The position numbers and the translations under genes were made by a program. The notes under the pieces are model-generated. The model was not told the DNA's origin, made no database searches, and saw only the letters and a list, made by a program, of their open reading frames with translations. A DNA stretch of 64,000 bases from Mesocentrotus franciscanus (taxonomy: Eukaryota; Echinodermata; Echinoidea; Camarodonta; Strongylocentrotidae): assembly GCA_037976565.1 (NCBI GenBank), contig CP137666.1, forward strand, positions 50,743,271 through 50,807,270, written 5' to 3'. Every line of letters starts with the position of its first letter. Position 1 is the stretch's first letter. Positions 13,801 to 25,800 of the stretch are shown piece by piece.

Positions 13801-16800
13801 ATCTGCTGCAAATCACCTAAATCACCTGCTGCAAAGCACAACTAAATGTGCATATCATTATGTTCCCTGCAAGTGATAGCTTTCAGGTGGGCAGGCATAT
13901 GGGCATCTTGTACCTGGTACTCATTACCCAACATTAGTTATGTGTGTTAAAACAATTTAAACAGTATGTTCCTTTTTAAAATTGCTAACATATTTTGTAG
14001 AAATGATTGATGATATATGTCAGTGTTGTGTTTTTGCTTCGTGTTATGTGATCCATGAGTAGCAGGTGGGAAGCTATTCTCCTCCAACCACATTCACCCG
14101 AGATGTTAGTTCTCTTTAATACAAATTTGTCACACTTTGAATTTCCGATTATAGATATTGAAAATGTGTGGAAATAAGTTAGTGCAATGGTACATTGTAG
14201 AAAATGAATGTCAGATTTACGCATTATATTCATGTACATATAGGTGGAACTATGTGTAGTATTCATTACGATAGGAAATGTAGTATATATTTGACATTCC
14301 TGTTAACCTAGGTGATTTGCCTTTTCAATTTGAGACAAAAAATTGTTCCACGTGGGAATTATTATTTTTGTACACATGTGTTTTTCTGATCTAAACTCTT
14401 TATGATTCTTTGTTAAGATAGAATACTGCCTCGTGCAAGTTCCTTGGTATGTATTCTTGTTTGCTGTACTTTACATGGCTTTGTAAGTTAAAACCCTTCA
14501 CATGTAATGTTGCTTTCGAGAAGTCCTATTCACAACGTCGTGAACAATGCTCCTATTTGCAAAGAGAGAAGGAAATGAGTTGTCAAATTTGTCATACCTC
14601 ATGTTACTAATGAAACAACTCTGACGTACTTGGCTGTGACAGAGTAAAAGATAACAAAAATGAGCTCACCTGCACATATCAGTTGCCCTTTTCTCTCTTT
14701 TCCCCCTTTTTTAGTTGATTCAAATGTTACTAAATACAGTGCAATCTGCTTCAGCGACCACCTGTCTATAAAGACCACATTTCCTGTTTCCCTTAAGAAA
14801 TGTTTCTCATTTAAATGTGTACTAAAAAAAACTTTACATAAAGACCACCTGCCTATAAAGACCACTTTTCTTGTCTCCCTTGAGTGGTCTTTATATACAG
14901 GTTTCCATTGATTAAGATTTAAAAAGCTCTTCTCATGTTGAATATAGCCATGTTCAGACTTTCAAGTCATACTGCACACCCTACAGTACTTTAGGTTTGA
15001 ACAAAAAAGAAGTCAGTTTCAGAGTTTCAGAGTGAAAGAAAGGTGGGGTTGGTTGTATCCAATGTGTCATTTAAGATGCAGCATCCTAGCACATAAGTAG
15101 CAGTGTAATGTAATCACCCTTATTCATGAATGGAGACGGGTACCTTGAGGTTATACAAGGGCAAGTACAGTGTAGTCTGCTCTCAACGCTCTAAGATTAT
15201 CTACTTCTTCTTGCTGCATCTGAGTCATGGCCAAGTGATGTTTATATGCGATGGAAGTTATCAGATGTGTTTTCCTGTTTATTTTATTGTTAATTCTCTT
15301 ATGATTTTCCTTTTGCTTGTTCTGTAAGCTCTTCAAAAGTTGCCTTTCTCTTTTTTTATTAAATGATTGTGCTTCTCAAAAGGAATATTCAAGTAAAGTA
15401 TACTAGATATGAAAACTGATAAATATTCAGATAATAATAATACTGATATTAAACTGTATACATCGTGAAGATTTTCTATGTATTAAGGTTTTTCTTTGTT
15501 TCATTTATTTTTGTCGGGGGCGCATATAATTTGAGATATCATTAATTTTTGTGCTTTAGAAGAATTGAATAGAGATTATTGGACCCATATTCATAGATAC
15601 ATTTGATAGGAAATTAATCAAAGTATGCTGTGATAACTTACTATTAAGACTGAAACACTGCATGTAAATATGTCTCCCTTGTCCCCCTAGTTATAAATGT
15701 TATTTTGTACAACAGTTTGTTCTATTCTTTCTGTTCACCTGGAAACTTAAATTCTATAGAATCCCTGTAGTTTTTAGGCCAGAGCTAAAAACAGCCAGAT
15801 AACAGCCCTTACAGTAAACAATATCTGCTTTTAGAAATGTTAATAAGTAATGGTTTGTAATGTTTGCTTTCGAACATACAAATAGAAGGGATATCACTCT
15901 TCAAGATAATGCATTTTACGGACATCCTACATTTTTTAAACCTTCAGTAAACAAAATCTGCTTTTAGAAATGTTAATAAGTAATGGTTTGTAATGTTTGT
16001 TTTCAAACATTCAGATAGAAGGGATATCACTCTTCAAGAGAGTGCGTTTTACGGACATCATAACCTTCAGTTGAGAAATGTTTCATTGGATGATCAAGCA
16101 ACGTACCAGTGCATCGCCCTTAACCTGCTTACAGGAGAGGAAGATGTGGTCTCTGCATTGTTATACATCCTGCGTAAGTTATTTGAGTTTTTGTCCTGTT
16201 TTTTCTCCATCGTGATAATTTCAAGGGCACCAATTACCGACAGAATATTTTGCTCTGTACATAGGGGTTCCATATCGTTATAATATATCAAAATATGGGC
16301 GTCAAAAATTATTTCTACAAAGAACTATTGCAATTGCAAGTTAAAGTACACTCTCGATAAATATTAAAGTGATTGTTAGGAGACTAGTCAACACACATGT
16401 ATGCATAAATATTTACAACTGAATGATACATGCCTAAAAACTAAAACAACAGCAACAACACTCTTACACCCAAGACGGACTTGGGTTCCTTGTGTCTCCT
16501 TTTTACTCCCATAGAACGCCTGGTTAATTTCTTTAGGTTGAATTTAAAACAGCTTTCTTTACACAAAATATTATTTTGGTGGTTGGTACACTTAGAATGA
16601 TTGCAGCTCAGGTATTTGACATTTCCCATTCAGCATATAGACTTCTATTGCTCTGACGATTTAGGAGAACCGGATATATATGATTGATATGGTAACGTAG
16701 CAAGGGGCATATTAAAGATTATATCATCTTTGTGCAGTTTAATGCTAGAGGCAAAACTAAGTATTTATCTTAAGATAAATGTTTGTAACATAGACAGTAT

Positions 16801-19800
16801 TATGCGATCTAAGGTAGGCAGTGTTATGTCATAAAAGATATATAATTAGCATGGGGCAAGAAAATGCTCTATACTCAAGAAAGAATAAAAAATATCAAAA
16901 ATATCATTTTCTCAGCTATTCTCCAGAGAGTAAAAGTACATGTGAATATCGATTGTGTCTGACTGTGTCTGACACCGCCTATTTACATTGAATGTATGCC
17001 GGTTCAAAAGAGAAATAGGTCATGGGCACATTAGGTATCTTTGATCGACAGGTTGTATATGTATATTGTAGATGTGAAATCTACACGAGTAGGTGTGGAA
17101 CAATAGCAAGCTATGACACTGCAGATTACAGGCCATTAGAAATTGACAAGAAATCAACAAAAGTAATTTATTGGCTAAAATATGTAAACAAAGGAGGAAG
17201 GTGTAATTTTCAATCAATTAGTAAAGCTTGTAGATATATAGCCTAGTACTAAACTAAAGTCTTGTTTAAAATCTATCGGTACATCTATATTGGCAAAAGT
17301 AATGAATATTAAAACAGAAAAATAAATTAAGGCCCTACTGTGCAAAAGCACATTTAATACTCATCTGAGATCATTTTGTTTCATTTTTGTTTTTGTTTAA
17401 TGCATTTTTAATTCATTAATTTGTATTATTTGTATTAATTTTTTGCCTGACTACAGAGCCACCCTACTTCAAGTCACCTGTCATGGATGAAGAGAAGAGT
17501 GAGAGTGTGATTGGGCGTATGACCTGCATCGTTGCTGGGCAACCTCCTCCCATCGTCACGTGGTACAAGGATGGTGAACTGGTCCCTATCAAGGGGCGGG
17601 TCAGCCAGATGAAGACTATCAGGGGTCATGCAGGTGACATGGTGAGAAGTATGCTGGTCATCTGGAACTCCTTGGCTGAGGACATCGGTGTCTACCAGTG
17701 CGTCGCTACCAACGAGGCTGGGACTTTGTGGGGAGCTATGTTCTACAATGTCAAAGTGCCAGGTGGGTTATATACGCCATATCTTCAGTTATTTAAGAAA
17801 AATCAGTTATCAGTAAAGAAAATAATTTGTTTTGATAATATAATTAATTAACCAGTATCGCAATTTATTAGGAGTCTCTAGATGGTTTACAACTTCATAC
17901 TTCTGTTTTTATGTTTAATCTGGTCAGCTTGGTTTCGATTGCATTGAAATCTAGCTTTGCCCAACCTGAAACAGGCATCTCAGGTGGGTCACATGTAATA
18001 TATACCTGAGGAGGGGTCATATAGGGTGTAGATTTGCAGGGTCCTTTTCCAATTTTATCTTGAATAATCTTATGAAAGGAGGGGGTGAATCTGCTCGGGG
18101 GTTATTTACCCTTGGATCCCTCTATTATGGCATATGAAAACAACTCTTTAGGATTAGCCTTGTTTATTTTATTCAGGACTTTGCTTTTCTGATGGAGCAC
18201 TCAAATTATTGTATTCTCAAGTAATAAACATATACTGATGTTACTCCTTTACTGTAAATCTTATTCCAACATTACCAACCTTAAATGGTCTCAGATGTAG
18301 CATTTCTCTTGTCAATACCTTTTCTAAAAAAAAGAATTAAATCAATTTTATCATCAGTGATATCATTACTTATTAATTTCAAAGCCTAATCCGTACAAAT
18401 CAACTGTACAAAGTTCAACCGCCTTGATTAGCTTTTGCTCATTTTTTGACAAGTCGTCTCTTTTCTAAATCATTTTTCATGGTGTGCAGAGAAAAGGCCA
18501 TTCCCACCGAACAATGTGACTGCCATTGTGAACGATAGCCACACCATCACAGTTAGATGGAAACCTGTGCCACAGCCAGATGTCAGAGGCTACTCCATTT
18601 ACTATTACCCAACACCAGGTAAATTGTTTTTCACTACTGTAAATCTCTGTGTATTAGATGAACCTATGTATAAGACGCACTTTTAGACACTGCCCTTTTT
18701 TTTTTAATAGTCTTTTTTGGTGATTTTACTCACACAAAGTTGCTAAATTTTGATTTTCAAGTCATAACAACACATTTCAACACTGCAGTTTTCCATGAAA
18801 ACAATTTGCTTCTATTAGGAGAATACTTGATACTTTTCCGTCTTTCTCAGCAAGTGTTGGATGGCCGTCATACTGCATAGCAATCGCTATGATAAATCAT
18901 ATTTAAGCCAAAAGATGGCGCTGCTCAGTAATAAACTTTTAAAATTATTTTTTGCCCACTCCGTATGCGTAGGCAGCAAGCCATGATGATGCGGGGAAGG
19001 ACCTTCATTTTATTACGAGGCGCATTTGAAGGCGCCGATTTGTGCTTGTGAACTTGTCACAAATAATAGTAACAATGTCGTTTTAAAACTAAAGATGACA
19101 GACAAATTTTCCTCCGAGTCCAAAGAGAAATTCGGACATAGGCTAGTTTGGTTCTAGTTTCTGAGTGGTGAGTCGACATCCGTGTGTGAGTAAGCTTGAA
19201 TACACTTTTACTTATGGTGCCATGCCGGTGCTCTTCCGGGCACAGGTGATTGTCACCGGCACAGTGCCAGAAAAAAAAAAAAAATGTCTTCCCTTCAAGT
19301 TAGGAGCGTAGGTTAACTTCAAATAGATCTAGTATTCTTTATTCGCATTATGTAATTTATGTTGAGACACAGAGATGGTCGAACACCACTGAAAAATAGC
19401 ATTTTGAGGACTGTACCTGTCTATATGCGCAACCCGACTTTTGAATTTTACCAGCGGAAAAAAGTGTCTTATACAGAGAGATTTACAGCATCTATCTCTG
19501 ATGCAAATCAACCTTTTCCCCCAATTCAAATATGACATCTTGAGGCAGTATGGTTAATTCATATAGTTGCAATCGAGAGGTTTACTGCTTGATTCCTTAC
19601 TAAGAATTTTTTTTTTTACTAAGACATTTATTTGCAATTGCCTCTCTTAACCCAGGTCTATTGAATGTGTACTAGGGCTGTGCATAACCGTGTAATGAGC
19701 TACTCGAGTACACTCCCAGCCTTGCCCGCGAATACTTGAATACTCGGACGCCATGTTTTTTTGAATTTTTGAATTTTTTGAATTTTTTCATTTTTTTTTT

Positions 19801-22800
19801 TGTGGTTTTTGCCAACACCATACTACGAACAGTACGAAGGTTCGTCTCTGAAAACCCCCGCGATTTTACTTCAAGTTGCTGTTGAAAGCGCCTATTTGTG
19901 CTTTTGAATTTTTGACAAATAATTGAAACAATGTTATTTTTAAAACTGAAGATGACAGGCAAATATTCCTCCGAGTCCAAACAGAAATCCGGAGATTTGG
20001 TCCCAGTTTCTGAGTGGTGAGTTGACAGTGACACCCTGTGTATGATTGAGCTAGGAAACATTTTTACCCACGGGACCATGAGCACCGGCTCTTCTGGCAC
20101 GGGTGACCGTCGGCCTGGACAGTGCCAGGTGAACGGGAAAAAAAAAAAAATGGCGGCCGAGTATTCGAGTACGAGAAATCGTACTCGAATAGCTGTCAAC
20201 AGTGCGAGTATTCGACTACTCGTCACAGCCTTAATGTGTACTGTATAGGAAGAAGCTATGTTACATTCTTTTCAGTGCAGTTTTCAGCCCAGGTACAACA
20301 ATGATAATAAGAATATTCTGTTTGTGTAGTGGCATATTGCATTATGATAATATGTTTGTGTATTTACTTCATCATGTTTTTGGAAATTAGTTATAGCCAT
20401 TATGATGATATTAGAGGGTCACTCATGTGACAGTTTCATCATTTATGACAGGCATGATTGTTATAAACTTATTTTTAAAAAGATGTTTGTAACTATAAAT
20501 GTTACCAAATTACAGATGGTTCATGGGCAGCCAAGGTAGCCCGTATGAATGATACAGAAGTGGTATTACACCAGCTGCAGCCCTACACTAACTACACCAT
20601 CCAAGTGAAGACATTTATCACTCATGGTGGCAGTAATCTCACAGAGCCTGTCTTTGCTTCCACCAAGGAGACCTGTAAGTAGATAGACCAGAGGAGTTAT
20701 GCTAAAGGTGGGAGAGGGTGGGGAGGAGAGGGAAGGGAGGGAGTGGGGAGAAGAGTGTAGGACGGGAAGAAGGTTCAACATTCACCCTCTGTGATGGTAG
20801 TTTCTTCACCAAGCCTGTCGAGGCTTCCATCAAGCAGACCTGTATTATAGTAGGTGGGTAGGCCAGATTGTAAATATTGAGGGTGTGAGGGGGAGGGCAA
20901 GTGAGGGGCAAGGGGAGTTCAAAAGATGGTTGGGGACAGGGGGTAAATGATCATCACCCGTGGAGGAAGTAACCTCTCTCAGCTTGTCTAAACTTCCACC
21001 AAGCTAAATTGGAAGTAGATGTGAGATGTGATGGAATTCACATTTCAGGAATTAAACAAGTGGGTAATAATAATAATGTATTACATAGAGAGAGAATGAA
21101 AGAAAAGCACTTTTGAATGAAAATGTCCTAAGTGATGTACTTTTACTCTCATCCCATACAGTCCCAGACAGTGCCCCATGGTTCTGGCTGACTAGTAGCA
21201 GTCCATTCAGCATCAACATCTCGTGGCTACCTCTACTATTAGAAGATAGCAATGGACATGTGCATATGTAAGACATTTCTCTTATCCATAAGAAAGTAGT
21301 AATGTTGATGGTGTTCTCATTGTGTACAGTGATGTTTCCTTGCGTTAAATTGGCACCTATATAAAAGTGAGTGGATAGGAGATTATTTATTGAGCAATTA
21401 CAGATGATGGGAAAGATGATAGAGAAATGGTTTGTAAAGTTTGTAAAGTAATTAATGAAAAGAATAGTGGTAATATTGAGCATCCCCCCCCCCAGCTCTC
21501 TGCTTGCATTTATCTTCACATGTATGGATTTTTAAGATGCATCGCGATAAAGGACAATTTCTTTCTTTCTTGAATAATTAGTAAAGATTTGATATTTCAA
21601 CGAACCAGATTTGTTGTCTCTTGTTCAAAGTTTGAATCACTATGAGAGCAAAACATAGCAGATCTTTAAAGAGGCAGGAGACATAAAGAGTGGTATATAG
21701 TGGCATTATTTACGAGCAATTATCCCCTCCTTTGGGTATCTTACTTTCAGGTACAAGATCTGTTACAAGCAAGAGGCAGCCGAAGATGGGAGTTATAATT
21801 GCTTTGAAAAGTCTGCGGAATCAACTCCATGGTCCTCAATAATCTTGTGGCTGCTACACGATACGCCGTCAAGATGGCCGCCGCAACCAGTCCTGGGTTT
21901 GGACCAGATTCACAGTGGTTAGGCATCCGCACCATGGACGAGAGGAATTGCACTCGTAAGAGCATAATACCTGATAGTTCACTTTTTGAGTGTAATGAAT
22001 TATGAATATAGAGGTCTCGGAATCCTTTCTATAGTGTGCATGAGGAGCATTCTGTAGAACAATGAACCCAAAGTCAGCAAAGTTGAAAACTACAGTATGC
22101 ATAGTGTTTGAAGACTACCCACTGCAATGATGATAATGATAATAATGTATGAGATTCGTAAGGCATCAAATCCACTCGAAATCAAATGCTCAAGGCGCAC
22201 TTATTGAAGAAAAAAGAGGAAATTGTATAAAAGCATCTTCATTATATAATTAAAGAACAGGAGTAAGAGAGAACATACGAAAATGAAAGAATGATAAATT
22301 TTATGCCAAATTGAATAAATATATATGTATGGTTTAAGGTTTTTTTTGAACAGTTCAATTGATCTGCTGTTACAAATCTCTTGAGGGAGAGTATACCACA
22401 GCTAAGGCCTTGCATGAGCAAAGGTTCTTCCTTTACCCCCAATTAATATTGAGCTAGGGAAGATCAAGTAATCCTGAGTTTTTAGAGTGTAAAAGTCTAT
22501 ACGGAATATAATGATTCACATATAATTTTATCATTCTAAAGATTAGATCAGTTGGAGATCCCCAAAGCCTAGCTCCCACAAGGTGCTTAGTTAGCATTGC
22601 TTCTATCAAAAGAATGAGCCTTCCCCCTTCAATTGCCAATTTCCCAACCACAAACTAAAAAGGTACCTGTCTTGTCCTGCAGTTGCTACATCGCTGCTGA
22701 TCGTCCATCAAGTCATCAACGCCACCGCTGTAGAGATCAACTGGTCCGTGTCGGCGTCCAAGGATACCTTAGGGGGTGAAGGGTCAAGCATCCATGGTTT

Positions 22801-25800
22801 CAAGATGACCCTGACCTCTTACAACGATGGGTCGCAGCAGATGAGGAAGTTCCTCAAGGACACCAGGAAAGTCGTCATTGGGGGGCTGGGTGAGTGAGCA
22901 TTCTTTTTCTAGCTGTCCCTGAGACATGCAATTAATTTCAGGAGCATAGATCCTTCTCTCCTTCAGTACCAATACCATTGTAATATGGGTAGGGAGGGGG
23001 AAGAGGAGTGAAAGAGTGTTCTTTGAAGAAGTGCTCCTGTGGTGCTCCCCATATTCACAAGTTAACGATAAACGGGATGCATCCATCAAGAATATCAAAT
23101 GTGCAACACAAAAGCAAGCAAATACATTATTACTTGTAGCTTTGAAATAATCATTCACTCAAAGTAACTCTTTTCAGTAATGTCACAATTGGATTTATTT
23201 GTAAAAAATACACACATCCTTTTTTTCCTGTTATATAGAACGACAGACGGCATACAATCTTGTGATGCAAGGATGGAATGAGTGTGGAGACGGTCATGTG
23301 ACTTCTATTGCATTTCAGATGCCACGTATTGATCGTAAGTGACCTCTCCAGGTTTTTAGTTTTCATATGTGTTTATTTATGTAAGTTGGAAAACACAGAG
23401 AGAATTGTCCTAGTTCATATTCGTCTATCTATATCAGATATTTCATATTATTGCAGAATTTTGTTGTACAACTGCTTGTGTAGGTCAAAAGCGTGTTAAA
23501 ACTGTGTGCTTATAGAAACTCAGTTTTATAATAATTTAAACAATGATTACAAAAGAAGTGACTGGGAGTTGACTCAAACCATAAACATTTGGATCCAGGT
23601 CATAATCAAAACACTCTTGCTAGATACAAGAGTAAGATATTAGAGGCTCTGTAACGTAACTTTAAACATTTCTTCTGCTTTTCTTCATACTCATCTTACT
23701 TTTTTCATTTCAATTCTTCATATGCACCTTCATCCAGGTAAGAAGTGATAATGTGATGAAAACAAATATTTAGTTGCATTAAATGGTGTTACACATAAAA
23801 ACTACTTTATTTAAAGCCCCACTGCACTACTTGTATATACCTGCCAACTACTACGATTTTGGCGTAATTACTACGATTTTTTGTTTTAAATTACGTCTTA
23901 CGATTTTGTGTAAAAAAATTACAATTTTCTGATTTTTTTTTTTTTTGATTTTTTTTTTGTTGATTTTTGATTTTTTTTAAATATTTGTTTAAATTTTATG
24001 TTATTTTATTGGGTACTCAAAAATAACATAAAAGCCAACTGGCTATTTACAATCATGTACAGGAATGTGAAATGACAAAAACATATAAGTCCACTACAAC
24101 TCAAATATAAATTTGTTAAAATGGAGGCTTAACTTGTCATACTTGGCTGCAATTACATATTCAGATTTAGACTTAATTTTGTTTGTTTGTTGTTTTTTTT
24201 TGTGGGGGAGGGGGTTGCATAAGTGTTGAAAAATGAGTTTAAAGTGAAGGAACAGGGCATTCCTACATGTTGAAAATACCAAAAGCTCCCTACCGTGGGA
24301 GGGCCGGGTGATAGCCCCCTCCCACACCCATCCCCCGCTCGGTCGATTCGCTCCCTCACAGTCCTCGTAAAAAATGATTACTATTTTTAGTCTTCAAAGG
24401 TTGGCAGGTATGCTTGTAGCTACTTGCTCCCTCTATATAGAAAACAATGCCTAAGTGGTGCCTGTTGGTCCCCCATGATCCTCTTTTTCTTATGTTAATT
24501 GAGAGCTGAGTTGATGAGATAACCACCTGTCAGTGACCATGCTGGGAGGTCTAATTCCTCCTGGCCAAACTAGTACAGACTGGCTTTAAAGGGACTTGGT
24601 AACATTGTTCAGATGAGAGAAAATGGTGCTAAGGTAGTAACTTCAATGCTAGATGTACAATTAAAGATAATTAAAGATGAGTGAAAACGGACCATTATTA
24701 ATGATAAAAATTGGGAAAAACTGTTCTGATCGATTCCCTAATTCTCCCAGCTATATTATTACAATTTAATTACATTTTAGGTGAATGTAAGAATGTAAAT
24801 CGTCACAAAAAAGCAATGAATTGGCTCTATATACTATTCCAGACAAGTGTTGAAAGTGTTGAAAGATTTTTAAAAGCCTGTCTTATGTCTTATTTTCATG
24901 GAAAAACAGTTGGGAAGATTCAAAAATGGTTGGGAGAATTTACTGTTAAAGGTGAAATTCTAGGATAATCCCAAATATTGAGATAATCACATCAATAGAA
25001 AGCTTTTAACCCCCAGAATAACACTAAATGGCGTTCAACCGACAAAAAAAATTCAGAATAGTATTTTATGCGAGTAAACTCCACCAAAATCTCGAAGTCG
25101 GAAACCCGGAAATGCACGGAATTGCCGGGTCCTCTATTCTTGACGTCACGACCGGGGATCATGGGCTGAGTGAGAGTGAATGCCAATGATATGCCCACGT
25201 AAATGCTATCCTGTTAGAGCTTAGAATTTTTCTTTATGTGATAGATTTTCTGTTTTTATTTGAATGAAGAATAACTAAGCAACATTTTCCAGTCGCTGAT
25301 TTCTTTTTATATCCTCACATTATCCTTTTTGGTAGAGTTTTAAGACGGGTTTACTGCTTGGAAAATAAGGTTAAATCATATGCAGGTATGAATAGGTGGG
25401 TTTGTACATATACATTATCTTGTCATCAGATAAGGTACAGGAGCAGTTTTGTGAAACGAATAGGCCTAGAACTGTGACTGTAATTATCATGGATGTGTTT
25501 GACTGCCTCAAAAAAGGATACAGAACCAGTTAAATATTTGTTTTAAATATATATATCACACTTGAACGAGATCAAGCTTCCTCTATTTAGCGGACGACGT
25601 CTATGAACGATATTCATCCGCAATTAAGTGATACGGCTCTTGCACGAACGTTCGTGAAGCGAGCAGAATCGGCAGGTAAGACCAGGCCGCTGCTCTAGGC
25701 GGCTTGTTGAACGTACATCGCCGAAATTGAGCTCCGTGTTGAAATGCTTGCAGCCGTATTTTAAACTGTTACTGTCAATGGATGACGTCATCTTCCTCCA

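Larger units (their letters stand above)
11909..16014 (+). other. Receptor intron 2 (4.1 kb)
   Basis: Holds a TTAA-flanked MITE (12227-12630), two inverted copies of a 25-codon reading segment (13203-13287 and 15155-15234), a degenerate TACAGTC-type element (14736-14912) and a partial tandem copy of the next exon (15812-15944). No conventional exon was seen. Confidence 0.6.

Noticed and set aside
19672..20226. 184-codon minus-strand open frame
   Set aside because: It spans the hAT-type MITE from end to end and reads low-complexity runs (FFFFF, KKKMKKFKKFK) produced by homopolymers. It has no domain sense.
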